Positions 17,913 to 26,689 of a DNA stretch of 64,000 nt are shown here, one piece after another. The translations under genes and the position numbers were made by a program. The stretch lies in assembly GCF_000756655.1 (NCBI RefSeq), contig NZ_ARXU01000006.1, positions 124,001 through 188,000 of the forward strand. The letters are read 5' to 3'. The first letter of the stretch is position 1, and each line of letters starts with the position of its first letter. Origin of the DNA: Alcanivorax jadensis T9. GTDB taxonomy: Bacteria; Pseudomonadota; Gammaproteobacteria; Pseudomonadales; Alcanivoracaceae. A model generated the notes under the pieces. That model saw only the letters and a list, made by a program, of their open reading frames with translations. It ran no database searches and was not told the DNA's origin.

Positions 17913-18665
17913 ATGCGTATCGTCCTTGCCTTGTTACTGTTTATCAGCCTGCCTCTGCTGGCGGATGAAATCCGTCTCAGCGATGATCTGCAGGTTTACC
18001 CACTGACCGAACACACCTGGGTACATCGCTCCTGGGAAGTGATTCAGGGTAAGCGCTACCCCTCCAACGGGCTGATCATCATTGAAGACGACACCCTCAC
18101 CCTGATCGATACCGCCTGGGGCGAGGCCCCCACCGCGCGGTTACTGGACTGGATGGAACAGCAGTTTGGCAAGGCACCGGATCTGGCCATCCTCACCCAC
18201 TCCCACGACGACCGCATGGGCGGCGCCCGGACGCTGGCAGAACGGGGCATTCCCGCCTGGGCCCACCCGGCCACCCTGACCATTGCCCGCAACGATCCCG
18301 ACACCTTCTACGATCCGGACATTCCCCTACCCCGAACCCTCGAGGCTTTCACGGAGCAATCACGGATCAAGTTCGCTAATCTGGAACTCTATTACCCGGG
18401 CCCGGCGCACAGCCCTGATAACATCATTGTCTGGTACGGCGGCGATGAGGTTCTGATCGGAGGCTGCGCAGTGAAAGGTGGTTCGGCCACGGCTATCGGC
18501 TATGTGGAAGGCTCCGACGCCAACCACTGGCCCGTTGCCATGGAAAACGTGCTGACTCACTACAGTGAAGCCCGCATTGTGGTTCCCGGCCATGGAGACA
18601 TCGGCGATGCCAGCCTGCTTACTCATACACGCGACCTGGCCCGGCAGGGTGTTGCAGATCAGTAA
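17913..18665 (+). CDS. Subclass B1 metallo-beta-lactamase
   Basis: The 250-residue exported enzyme starts with signal peptide MRIVLALLLFISLPLLA. All six B1 zinc ligands are present: H96, H98 and H166 (HSHDD and GPAHSPDN), and D100, C185 and H227 (LIGGC, VVPGHGD). Spacings H166-C185-H227 (19 and 42) equal those of NDM-1. The Lys after the zinc Cys (CAVK, K188) that contacts the drug carboxylate is kept, while the usual loop Asn is replaced in AIGYVEG. B1 enzymes hydrolyse penicillins, cephalosporins and carbapenems in the periplasm. The ATG at 17913 has AGGAGA at good spacing (ATG 17910 is adjacent). There is no integron or transposon around it, so it looks intrinsic. Confidence 0.88.
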   Translation: MRIVLALLLFISLPLLADEIRLSDDLQVYPLTEHTWVHRSWEVIQGKRYPSNGLIIIEDDTLTLIDTAWGEAPTARLLDWMEQQFGKAPDLAILTHSHDDRMGGARTLAERGIPAWAHPATLTIARNDPDTFYDPDIPLPRTLEAFTEQSRIKFANLELYYPGPAHSPDNIIVWYGGDEVLIGGCAVKGGSATAIGYVEGSDANHWPVAMENVLTHYSEARIVVPGHGDIGDASLLTHTRDLARQGVADQ

Positions 18666-19062
18666 GGCAGCTTTACTGGGCCTTTTGCTCACCCTCGCCA
18701 GCACGGTTGCGCGGGCCGGCAACGACACCGTGCTGCGTTTCGACACACCGGTGCAGATCGATGGTGACGCCCGCTTTGACCGGGACAGCCCGCTGCAGCC
18801 CAGTGCCAGCAGCTTTCGAATACGGGAAGCCAACACGCTCAGCAGCGACAGTGGTGAACGCTGGGCCCTGGTGACTCTGGAGAACAGCGACGGCGGCAAA
18901 CGCATCCTGCAGGATAATTACCTGGTGGCAGAATTCGCCAATGGCGAACGGCGCCACCCGACCGGTCTGGAGGGCTCCTTCGCCGCCGGCGAGCAGCAGC
19001 GCAAGATGGTTTTTTTCGGCTATCACCGCTTTCCCATCCTGCGCATTTTCACCGCGCGCTGA
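18649..19062 (+). CDS. Small exported protein coupled to the metallo-beta-lactamase
   Basis: About 137 residues, unrecognised. The proposed GTG start (18649) overlaps the end of the metallo-beta-lactamase gene by 17 nt and gives a clean signal peptide, LQISKAALLGLLLTLASTVA, cleaved after RAG or ARA. The mature protein of about 115 residues is probably a beta-sandwich (VLRFDTPVQIDGDARFDR, WALVTLENSDGGKRILQDNY, KMVFFGYHRFPILRIF). It has no cysteines or metal motif. The overlap implies translation coupled to the lactamase. The start codon is uncertain. The gene converges on the nitroreductase with a 3-nt gap. Confidence 0.65.
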   Translation: MLQISKAALLGLLLTLASTVARAGNDTVLRFDTPVQIDGDARFDRDSPLQPSASSFRIREANTLSSDSGERWALVTLENSDGGKRILQDNYLVAEFANGERRHPTGLEGSFAAGEQQRKMVFFGYHRFPILRIFTAR

Positions 19063-19065
19063 CCG

Positions 19066-19782
19066 CTACTTTTCCTTGATGAGCAACTCGCTGAGCGGTT
19101 GACGCTCAGGGCGAAACTGATTGACCCGGGTGTCAGCTTCATAACCCAGCGACACCCCGCACAGCAGCTTGTATTGGTTCGGCAGGTGAAAATGCTGCTC
19201 CAGCGGCGAACGCCACAGGCCCAACGCCCCCTGGGCACAGGTGCCGAGGCCGGCATCGGTTGCCGCCAGCATAAAGTTCTGCAGAAAAATCCCCGCATCC
19301 AACGCGCTGTAAATACCCAGCCCTTCATGAATGAACACAAACAGGGCCACCGGAGCGTTAAAGAAACGGAAGTTATCGCGCATCTGCTCATGACGAGCCT
19401 GTTTATCCTGACGGCCAATATCCAGCAGTTGATACAGACCATGGCCAGTGGCAACCCGGCGCGGCTGCAGATCCTCCGGGTAGTTAACCACCGGACGGAA
19501 GTCACCATCGGGGATGCCGTCCTTGCGCAGCCAGGCCAGGGCCTTTTTCAACATTGGTGCCTTCTGCAGCGCCGCCAGTTTGTCAAAGCGAGGCGGCAAC
19601 TCCTCACGCAGGCTTTCCAGTACTCCGCCGCGGGCAATGGCGATCTGATAGGGCTGGGTGTTAGACCAGCTCGGTGCCGTCGTGGCCGCCTCAAGCAACG
19701 CTTGCAACTGATCATTACTGACCGGCTGATCGGTAAAGGCACGCACACTATGGCGTGCCCGAATCACATCACGAAATTCCAT
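19066..19782 (-). CDS. Nitroreductase family NAD(P)H:flavin oxidoreductase
   Basis: The 238-residue protein starts MEFRDVIRARHSVRAFTDQP, the FMN-binding RxSxRxF motif of nitroreductases, then APSWSNTQPYQIAIARG. Near the end are AGLGTCAQGALGLWR and LLCGVSLGYEAD, the usual family blocks. These homodimeric FMN enzymes reduce nitroaromatics, quinones or flavins. I chose ATG 19782, preceded by AGTGGA, over an upstream in-frame codon. Substrate not inferable. Confidence 0.9.
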   Translation of the reverse strand: MEFRDVIRARHSVRAFTDQPVSNDQLQALLEAATTAPSWSNTQPYQIAIARGGVLESLREELPPRFDKLAALQKAPMLKKALAWLRKDGIPDGDFRPVVNYPEDLQPRRVATGHGLYQLLDIGRQDKQARHEQMRDNFRFFNAPVALFVFIHEGLGIYSALDAGIFLQNFMLAATDAGLGTCAQGALGLWRSPLEQHFHLPNQYKLLCGVSLGYEADTRVNQFRPERQPLSELLIKEK

Positions 19783-19838
19783 TATCCACTCCCATTGGAC
19801 GCTGGCCATATCATGGCAGATGCCTACAATACGCAGCC

Positions 19839-20339
19839 ATGACCAAGTCCGCCCCCTCCCTGCTACGCAGTGCCAATTTCTCCCGTTGCCGTCAATACCG
19901 CTATGCCCTGTGGCGACACTGGGGGCCGGGCGATGACTTTCTGCTGCTGATCGGGCTGAACCCGTCCACCGCCGATCATCGCCAGGATGACCCCACCATT
20001 CGCCGCTGCATGGGCTTCGCCCGGGACTGGGGCTACTCCGGCCTGTGCGTGGCCAACCTGTTTGCCTACCGGGCCACTTACCCCAGCGATTTATTTGCCA
20101 CAGATGATCCGGTGGGCCCGAAAAACGACCAGTGGCTGCGCAAACTGGCCCGCCAGGCAGATCGGGTCGTTGCCGCCTGGGGCAACCATGGTCGCTACAT
20201 GGAGCGAGCCAGTGCCGTATCGGCCCAATTGCCGGCCATGCATTGCATTCGCCTCAACGGTTCCGGGGAGCCCGCTCATCCCCTGTACCTGCCCAAACAC
20301 CTGACTGCCCGTCCCTGGGATCAGGGAGCTTCTGAATAA
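19839..20339 (+). CDS. DUF1643 family protein
   Basis: A 166-residue cytosolic protein with the DUF1643 hallmarks: CRQYRYALWRHWG, LLIGLNPSTADHRQDDPTIR, RRCMGFARDWGYSGLCVANL, FAYRATYPSDL and AWGNHG. Function is unknown; the fold is predicted related to uracil-DNA glycosylase-like proteins. The ATG is inferred from where family similarity begins. It is divergent from the nitroreductase gene (56 bp between starts) and may form a unit with the following DUF3429 gene. Confidence 0.85.
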   Translation: MTKSAPSLLRSANFSRCRQYRYALWRHWGPGDDFLLLIGLNPSTADHRQDDPTIRRCMGFARDWGYSGLCVANLFAYRATYPSDLFATDDPVGPKNDQWLRKLARQADRVVAAWGNHGRYMERASAVSAQLPAMHCIRLNGSGEPAHPLYLPKHLTARPWDQGASE

Positions 20340-20388
20340 CCTTGTCCTGACCTTCACTCCAGCAGCAAGATAATGGTATCAATTCCTC

Positions 20389-20859
20389 ATGTCATGGATG
20401 ACCGCCTTGGGCTCTCATACCGACAACAATATCCGCCGCGCTCGCTGGCTTGCCTATGGCGGGCTGATTCCCTTTTACGGCCTGGCGCTGCTGGCCTGGC
20501 TGGATACCTGTCGAGAGTGGTCCTTGCAAGGTGTGGCCGCCTATGCCGCCATCATTATTGCCTTCCTGGGTGCGGTTCACTGGGGGCGAGCACTAAACCA
20601 GTTTGATCGTGGTAACCAGTTCCCCACCCTGTTGTTTGGCATCATGCCGGCGGTGCTGGGCTGGTTTGCGCTGCTGTTACCGCTGGAATTCTCTCTGCCT
20701 ATGCTGGCGGCGGGATTGGTGTTTGTCTGGGGCACAGAGCAGATGGTTTTTACCGAAGCCTTGCCTGGCTGGTACCGCCAGTTGCGGCATCAACTCACCG
20801 CCGCCGCTGTGATCGCTGTGTTGATTGGCTGGGCCGCCACCATGGTCCCCATGTTCTGA
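20389..20859 (+). CDS. DUF3429 family inner-membrane protein
   Basis: A 156-residue protein with about five transmembrane helices (LAYGGLIPFYGLALLAWLD, YAAIIIAFLGAVHWGRAL, LFGIMPAVLGWFALLLPLEF and further). The GAVHWG motif in the second helix is the DUF3429 signature. No activity is known for the family. No obvious ribosome site precedes the ATG; a second Met three codons on is possible. Starts 49 nt after the DUF1643 stop. Confidence 0.85.
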   Translation: MSWMTALGSHTDNNIRRARWLAYGGLIPFYGLALLAWLDTCREWSLQGVAAYAAIIIAFLGAVHWGRALNQFDRGNQFPTLLFGIMPAVLGWFALLLPLEFSLPMLAAGLVFVWGTEQMVFTEALPGWYRQLRHQLTAAAVIAVLIGWAATMVPMF

Positions 20860-20970
20860 GAGCGCGCGACACCCCTCCTTTTACAAGGTTTACCCCCACC
20901 CGGAGACACAACCGTAGCCACTTCAGGCAGGCACAGCTAGACTGATTCAAATTCACAGGGAGACAGTGAA

Positions 20971-23301
20971 ATGCTCTTGCTGCAACAATATCGTGTCCAA
21001 TTGCCCCTGCTCAGTGTTTTGTTCCTGTTCCTCCCTGTTGTTGTCGCTGCCGAGCGCTCCCTCAGTTATCAGACCGACGTCCAGCCCATTTTTGAAAACA
21101 AATGCCTGGCCTGCCACGGCTGCTACGACGCCCCCTGCCAGCTGAAACTGGAAGCCCCCGAGGGACTGGATCGTGGCGCCAGTAAAGATAAGGTCTACAA
21201 CGGTGCCCGCACCGAATCCGTGGCGCCTACCCGGCTGTTTCAGGACGCGCTGACCACCGCCCAATGGCGAGAAAAGGATTTCTTTTCCGTCATCGACAGC
21301 ACCGACGGCATGCAATCATCACTGCTCTACAACATGCTTGAGCTGGGCAGGAAACATCGTTTTGCCGACAACGAAAAATTACCGGATGACATCACTCTGG
21401 GATTGCAGCGAGTCAATGCCTGCCCCAAACCAGAGGAATTTGCCGACTACGCCGACAAGCATCCCATGGGCGGCATGCCCCTGGCCGTCACCGGCCTCAC
21501 CGATCAGGAATTCGCCACCGTAAGCCAGTGGCTCAAGCAGGGCGCTCCGCTGTCTTACCAGACCTTTGATCTGTCGGAAGACGAGCAACGACAAATCCAG
21601 GCCTGGGAAAAAATGCTTAACCAGCCAGACAAGCGCCATCAACTTGTGGCCCGCTGGCTGTTCGAACACCTGTTTCTCGCCCACCTGTATTTCGACGATA
21701 ACAGTGGAGACAAACCGGATCATTTCTTCACCCTGTATCGCTCCAGCACTCCGCCGGGCGAGCCCCTGAAACCGCTGGACAGCGTGCGCCCCAACGACAT
21801 GCCTCCCGAGCACTTCTGGTACCGGCTGGTGCCGGTTCGCGGCAGCCTGGCCCACAAAACCCACATCACCTTTGCGCTGAACGACAAAAAGCTGGCCCGT
21901 ACCCGGGAGCAGTTTTTTGCCGGCGACTGGGAAGTGGAAACACTACCGGGGTACAGTTACGAACAACGCGCCAACCCCTTTCAGACCTTTTCGGACATTC
22001 CGGCTCGAGCCCGATACCAGTTTATGCTGGATGAGGCGGAATACTTTGTCCGCACCTTTATCCGCGGGCCGGTTTGTCGGGGCCAGATAGCCACCGATGT
22101 GATACGCGATCACTTCTGGGCGGTGTTCCAGGACCCGGACCATGACCTCTATATCACCGATGATAATTACCGCGCCAAGGTCAGTGGATTACTCGGTCTT
22201 CCCGGCCAGGATGAGGAGCTTCTGGCACTTGGTCCCCAGTGGCTCAAATACAGCGGCAATCGCAATCAATATCTCAAAGCCCGGCACCAGGCCTACGGGG
22301 AAAAAGACCCACAGGGCCCCGCCTGGGAAAGTCTCTGGGACGGCGACGGCAAAAACCGCAACGCCCTGCTGACCATCTTCCGTCACCATGATAATTCATC
22401 GGTACGAAAAGGCTTGATCGGCGACCTGCCACTGACCACCTGGGTCATGGATTATCCGTTGTTTGAGCGTAGCTATTACAACCTGGTGGTAAACTTCAAT
22501 GTGTTTGGTTCCGTCTCTCACCAGGCCCAGACCCGTCTCTACTTCGACCTGATTCGTAATGGAGCGGAGCAGAACACCCTGCGTTACTTCCCCCGCGAGC
22601 TTCGCAAGCCAGTGGTGGAAAACTGGTACCAGAACACCGGCAAACTGCGCCTGTATGTGAGCTATGCGTCGGTGGATACCACACACCCCACCGGCATCCA
22701 GTATCAAACCAATACCCCGGTCAATGAATTCAACGATGGTCTACTGAAACGTTTTGCCGCCATCAACGCCCGCCCGGACCCGATCAATCGTTGCGATGGG
22801 GAAGACTGTCACCGCAATGATATTGCGGACTGGTTAAAAGAGCCGGAAACCACTCTGGTCGGTATTGCCTCTACCCAGGCGCAGGATCTGCAAGCCGTAC
22901 ACTTCATGCCCGAGGTCACCATGCTGCGGGTGGAAAATGAAAACGGCGAGCGGGAAATCTATACCCTGATTCGCAATCGGGCCCACACCAATGTGGCCTT
23001 CATGTTGGGGGAATCCCTGCGCTACCAGCCACCGCTGGATACCCTGACGATCTACCCCGGCGTACTGGCCAGCTACCCCAACTTCATGTTCAACGTGCAG
23101 GCCGATGAGGTGGATGACTTCGTGGCTGCCATGCAAGCGGTGAAGAAAGAAAAGGATTTCACTGCACTGGCTTCCCGCTTCGGCATCCGCCGTACCCATC
23201 CGCAGTTCTGGACCTACTTCCACGACCTGACCCGCTATCTGGAAGAGCACGAGCCCAGCGAGGCAGCGGTTCTGGATATGAATCGTTACGAGAATCTTTG
23301 A
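20971..23301 (+). CDS. cti: Periplasmic fatty acid cis/trans isomerase (Cti)
   Basis: The 776-residue protein has a signal peptide ending VVVAA. A cytochrome-c-type haem site follows at C45-C48-H49 (CLACH, within PIFENKCLACHGCYD). The rest matches the fatty acid cis/trans isomerase family: YQTDVQPIFENK, DDNSGDKPDHFFTLYRSSTP, TFALNDKKLARTREQFF, FNVFGSVSHQAQTRLYFDLI and DGEDCHRNDI. Cti converts cis-unsaturated membrane acyl chains to trans, stiffening the membrane under solvent or heat stress. That role fits a bacterium exposed to hydrocarbons. Monocistronic; composite repeat copy 2 follows 19 bp after the stop. Confidence 0.93.
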   Translation: MLLLQQYRVQLPLLSVLFLFLPVVVAAERSLSYQTDVQPIFENKCLACHGCYDAPCQLKLEAPEGLDRGASKDKVYNGARTESVAPTRLFQDALTTAQWREKDFFSVIDSTDGMQSSLLYNMLELGRKHRFADNEKLPDDITLGLQRVNACPKPEEFADYADKHPMGGMPLAVTGLTDQEFATVSQWLKQGAPLSYQTFDLSEDEQRQIQAWEKMLNQPDKRHQLVARWLFEHLFLAHLYFDDNSGDKPDHFFTLYRSSTPPGEPLKPLDSVRPNDMPPEHFWYRLVPVRGSLAHKTHITFALNDKKLARTREQFFAGDWEVETLPGYSYEQRANPFQTFSDIPARARYQFMLDEAEYFVRTFIRGPVCRGQIATDVIRDHFWAVFQDPDHDLYITDDNYRAKVSGLLGLPGQDEELLALGPQWLKYSGNRNQYLKARHQAYGEKDPQGPAWESLWDGDGKNRNALLTIFRHHDNSSVRKGLIGDLPLTTWVMDYPLFERSYYNLVVNFNVFGSVSHQAQTRLYFDLIRNGAEQNTLRYFPRELRKPVVENWYQNTGKLRLYVSYASVDTTHPTGIQYQTNTPVNEFNDGLLKRFAAINARPDPINRCDGEDCHRNDIADWLKEPETTLVGIASTQAQDLQAVHFMPEVTMLRVENENGEREIYTLIRNRAHTNVAFMLGESLRYQPPLDTLTIYPGVLASYPNFMFNVQADEVDDFVAAMQAVKKEKDFTALASRFGIRRTHPQFWTYFHDLTRYLEEHEPSEAAVLDMNRYENL

Positions 23302-23320
23302 GGGCAGCGGCAAGCCTCAC

Positions 23321-23690
23321 GCTACAAGCTGCAATGCGGGCTGGGCCGTGCTAATCGAATAGCGCCCTGCCCGCGAAGGCAGGTGTAGGAGCACCGCTTG
23401 AGGTGCGAACCGAGCGTCGCGAGGCGGAGGAGAGCGAAGGTCTGTGCGCCATTCTTTCTGGCAAGACCTGTCGAGCACTGACAGTCCTGATCGCCCTGCA
23501 GTCGATTTCCGCGCAAGCGCGGTTCGCACCTCGAGAGGTATTATTCGCTTCGCTCACCCTTCGGGCCGCACGGAACTACGTGCGTTACTCCGGTGCGCTA
23601 CGTTCCTACAGCGGCTTCGTAGAAATGCCGAGGTCTTGGGAACTTTCTAACCTTTCCCTATCCAACCAGCGTAGCTACGTAGCTCGTAGC
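23321..23690 (+). repeat. Composite intergenic repeat, copy 2
   Basis: This is the best-preserved ends: GCTACAAGCT at 23321-23330 faces AGCTCGTAGC at 23681-23690. Between them are the hairpin GCGGGC...GCCCGC (23336-23374, here without the T-run), a REP half (23382-23408), the middle module (about 23463-23510, CCTGTCGAGC and CCTGATCGCCCTGCAG), an inverted REP half (about 23518-23540), an extra insertion of about 60 nt, and CGGCTTCGTAGAAATG with the shared tail. It sits directly downstream of cti on the same strand. Confidence 0.75.
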
Positions 23691-23844
23691 CGCCCGCCTC
23701 TACCCTTTCCTGCCCGCTGTGGCTAGGTCTACAGCGCCTCCCGGTTGCCACTTGGCCCGACCCATCGGTCACACTGGTCAATGTGACTGAGCCTCTCCGG
23801 TCCATAATCGAGTGTAAATAGACACAACAACGAGGCGAACTCTC
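23691..23844 (+). promoter_or_regulatory. Leader of the acyl-CoA dehydrogenase pair with a candidate operator
   Basis: A palindrome GTCACA-N8-TGTGAC (23768-23787) lies about 60 nt before the first start codon. The half-site order is the reverse of a CRP site, so CRP is not proposed. It could be bound by a fatty-acid-responsive TetR-type regulator, but that is a guess from position only. No strong promoter match was seen. Confidence 0.3.
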
Positions 23845-25152
23845 ATGGCAAAAGATGCAGTTGGTTATGCGCTGACCGCGCTTAACCGTCTGGCCAGCTC
23901 GGAAGTGCTGGACAAGATCGGCATGCGCAAGACCGTGGAACGGCTTGCCTACACGCTCACCAAAAGCGGCTTTCAGGTGCTTACCACCACTGCCCGCACT
24001 TTCAAGTCAAGCAACCCCGGCAACAAACCGGAACGGCTGAACGCACCGGGCCACACCCGCGACCTTTTCGATCTGAGCGTCACCGACGAGCAGCAGATGA
24101 TCCGTGACAGCGTGCAGTCTTTTGCCCGCGATGTGTTGCGTGATCAGGCCGAAGAAGCGGATGCCACCCAGAAGACCAGCGACGAGGTGATTGCCCAGGC
24201 GCTGGAACTGGGGCTCAACTATTTTGCCGTGCCGGAAGCTCTCGGCGGCGCTGCCAGCGAACGTTCCACCGTAACCAGCATGCTGGTTGCCGAAGATCTG
24301 GCCCACGGTGACATGGGGCAGGCGGTAGCCATCCTTGCCCCCATGGGCGTTGCCAATGCCCTCACCCAGTGGGGCACCGCGCAACAGCAGGACAAGTACC
24401 TGAGCACCTTCGCGGAAGAAAGCCCGCCCAAGGCCACCATCGCTGTGTGCGAACCCTATCCGCTGTTCGACCCCATGGCACTCAAGACTACCGCCCGCAA
24501 GGACGGTGAAAGCTATGTCCTCAACGGGGAAAAATCCCTGGTACCGCTGGCCGCCGAAGCAGAAATTTTTCTGGTGGCCGCCCAGGCCGATGACGGCCCG
24601 GCCGTGTTCATCGTCGAAGGTGGCAGCGACGGCCTGGTAGCAGGCGATGATCCCTCCATGGGTATCCGCGCCAGCGGCCAGCGTCCATTGAAACTGGACA
24701 ATGTGCGCGTGCCGGTGGAAAACCGCCTGGGTAACGGTGATTTCGATTACCGCGCCTTTGTGGACCTGGGCACCCTGGCCTGGTGTGCCCTGGCCATCGG
24801 TACCTGCCAGTCCGTGCTCGACTATGTGGTGCCCTACTGCAACGAGCGCACCGCCTTCGGCGAGCCGATCAGTTACCGCCAGGCGGTAGCCTTCATGATT
24901 GCCGATATCGCCATCGAGCTGGATTCCATGCGCATGCTCACCTACCGCGCGGCCAGCCGTGCCGAGCAGGGCAAGTCCTTCCAGCGTGAAGCGCATCTGG
25001 CGCGCACCCTGGTCAAGGACAAGGCCATGAAGATCGGCACCGACGGCGTGCAATTGCTGGGCGGTCACGGCTTCACCCATGAATACCCGGTGGAGCGCTG
25101 GTACCGGGATCTGCGTGCCATCGGTGTCGCCTTTGGCGGCCTGCACCTGTAA
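23845..25152 (+). CDS. Acyl-CoA dehydrogenase homologue lacking the catalytic glutamate
   Basis: The 435-residue protein has an unusual N-terminal extension of about 75 residues before the ACAD domain (FDLSVTDEQQMIRDSVQSFA). Middle beta domain and C-terminal helical domain follow, with LGGHGFTHEYPVERWYRD. The family's catalytic loop (IYEGTxxIQ) is absent: the protein ends RAIGVAFGGLHL, with Phe or Gly where Glu376 of MCAD aligns. The alternative Glu of isovaleryl-CoA dehydrogenase is also missing (VDLGTLAW). It may be the non-catalytic subunit of a heteromer with the next gene, 14 nt downstream. It is probably cytosolic and part of beta-oxidation. Confidence 0.85.
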   Translation: MAKDAVGYALTALNRLASSEVLDKIGMRKTVERLAYTLTKSGFQVLTTTARTFKSSNPGNKPERLNAPGHTRDLFDLSVTDEQQMIRDSVQSFARDVLRDQAEEADATQKTSDEVIAQALELGLNYFAVPEALGGAASERSTVTSMLVAEDLAHGDMGQAVAILAPMGVANALTQWGTAQQQDKYLSTFAEESPPKATIAVCEPYPLFDPMALKTTARKDGESYVLNGEKSLVPLAAEAEIFLVAAQADDGPAVFIVEGGSDGLVAGDDPSMGIRASGQRPLKLDNVRVPVENRLGNGDFDYRAFVDLGTLAWCALAIGTCQSVLDYVVPYCNERTAFGEPISYRQAVAFMIADIAIELDSMRMLTYRAASRAEQGKSFQREAHLARTLVKDKAMKIGTDGVQLLGGHGFTHEYPVERWYRDLRAIGVAFGGLHL

Positions 25153-25166
25153 GGAGGGAGACAACC

Positions 25167-26372
25167 ATGAATATCGAAATTCCCAAGAAGTTCAAACCCC
25201 TGATCAACAACGCTTATCAGGTGGCCCAGAGCACCCTCCGCCCGATCTCGCGCAAGTATGACCGTGGCGAGCACGAATATCCGAAAGAGCTGGATATGCT
25301 GGCGTCGGTACTGGATGGTTTCAACGAAGGTGATCCGGCCAACTCCGCCGGCGCTGCCACCACCGGTAGCGGCAAGGTGCAGGACGACGGCAGCATAAAA
25401 AATGGCGCCAATATGGGCGTTTGCCTGGGTGCCATGGAAATGTGCTACGGCGATACCGGCTTCCTGTTGGCCATGCCCCGCCAGGGCCTGGGCAATGCGG
25501 CTATCGCTGCGGTGGCCAACGACGAGCAGCTGGAGCGCTTCAAGGGCAAGTGGGCCGCCATGGCCATCACCGAACCCAGCTGCGGCTCCGATTCTGCGGC
25601 CATTCGTGCCACCGCCAAAAAAGACGGTGATCACTATGTGCTGAACGGCGAGAAGATCTATGTGACCTCCGGGTCCCGCGCCGACTGTGTGGTGGTGTGG
25701 GCGTCGCTGGATCCAAAACTGGGCCGTGCAGCCATCAAATCCTTTGTGGTGGACTGGGGCACCCCGGGCATGGAGCTGGCGCGTCTGGAGAAAAAGCTCG
25801 GCATTCGCGCTTCCGACACCGCCGCCATCAACTTCATCGACTGTCGTGTACCGGCGGAAAACCTGCTAGGCAGCCCGGAAGTGGATACCAAGAAGGGCTT
25901 TGCCGGGGTCATGGAGACGTTCGACAACACCCGTCCATTGGTCGCTGCCATGGCCATCGGCTGTGCCAAGGCGTCACTGGAGCGCATCAAGGAATTGCTG
26001 AAGGACAGCATGACCTATGATTACGGCAAGCCAGTAGACAACTGCTCCGCGGTGGAAGCCGAAATCTACCGGATGGAAGCGGACTGGGAAGCGGCTTACT
26101 GGCTGGCGGTGAAAGCCGCCTGGATGGCTGACAACAAGAAGGCCAATACCCTGGAAGCCTCCATCTGCAAGGCCAAGGCCGGACGCGTGGGGAATCAGAT
26201 CACTCTGCGCTGCGTGGAACTGGCCGGCAGCATCGGCTACACCGAAGACGAACTGCTGGAAAAATGGGCCCGCGACTCGAAGATTCTGGATATCTTCGAA
26301 GGCACCCAGCAAATTCAGCAACTGGTCATCGCCCGTCGGGTACTGGGGCTAAGCTCCAAGGAGCTGAAATAA
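25167..26372 (+). CDS. Acyl-CoA dehydrogenase, catalytic
   Basis: The 401-residue protein has ACAD signatures WAAMAITEPSCGSDSAAIRA (FAD and substrate loop), LNGEKIYVTSG, LGIRASDTAAINFIDCRVPA and the catalytic loop KILDIFEGTQQIQQLVIAR carrying the Glu base. It oxidises an acyl-CoA to trans-2-enoyl-CoA, giving electrons to ETF. AAGGAGGG precedes the ATG. It is translated from the same transcript as the upstream, Glu-less homologue. A strong terminator follows 30 nt after the stop. Confidence 0.92.
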   Translation: MNIEIPKKFKPLINNAYQVAQSTLRPISRKYDRGEHEYPKELDMLASVLDGFNEGDPANSAGAATTGSGKVQDDGSIKNGANMGVCLGAMEMCYGDTGFLLAMPRQGLGNAAIAAVANDEQLERFKGKWAAMAITEPSCGSDSAAIRATAKKDGDHYVLNGEKIYVTSGSRADCVVVWASLDPKLGRAAIKSFVVDWGTPGMELARLEKKLGIRASDTAAINFIDCRVPAENLLGSPEVDTKKGFAGVMETFDNTRPLVAAMAIGCAKASLERIKELLKDSMTYDYGKPVDNCSAVEAEIYRMEADWEAAYWLAVKAAWMADNKKANTLEASICKAKAGRVGNQITLRCVELAGSIGYTEDELLEKWARDSKILDIFEGTQQIQQLVIARRVLGLSSKELK

Positions 26373-26400
26373 CCTCTCTCCCGGCAGCCTTGCCAACCTA

Positions 26401-26431
26401 AAAGCCGCACCTTCGGGTGCGGCTTTTTTGT
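26401..26431 (+). terminator. Intrinsic terminator after the acyl-CoA dehydrogenase pair
   Basis: AAAAGCCGCACC-TTCG-GGTGCGGC followed by six T. The perfect 10-bp GC-rich stem with a TTCG tetraloop closes the two-gene unit. Confidence 0.95.
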
Positions 26432-26689
26432 CTCTGATCCTTGCTCGACGCTTCCCAATCAACCCTGCCTTTCCTATTACTCACACCGGCTTTCATCGCC
26501 CGAATTCCCTACTGCATAAAGAGACATAACGATGATGTTGCGGTGACATCGCCTGTGCCACCATCAAAAGACGATGGAATGTAAAAAAACACTACACCCC
26601 GGTTACAGCTTTACCGACATTGCACAACAGGCCGGGCCGGTACGCCGACGTAAGGTGTAGGTGTAACAATAAAAAAGGAAGGGATCACC
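26432..26689 (+). other. Non-coding leader of the small exported protein gene
   Basis: No gene or repeat family member seen. The stretch is less GC-rich near its 3' end and contains several A-runs; it presumably holds the promoter of the following gene, but no convincing -35/-10 pair could be picked. Confidence 0.4.

Noticed and set aside
17913-18665. Metallo-beta-lactamase as a glyoxalase II or other MBL-fold hydrolase
   Set aside because: The D100-C185-H227 zinc site and GGC motif with B1 spacing are specific to B1 beta-lactamases; glyoxalases have HxHxDH and no such Cys.
23768-23787. GTCACA-N8-TGTGAC as a CRP site
   Set aside because: Half-sites are in the reverse order of the CRP consensus and the spacing is 8, not 6.
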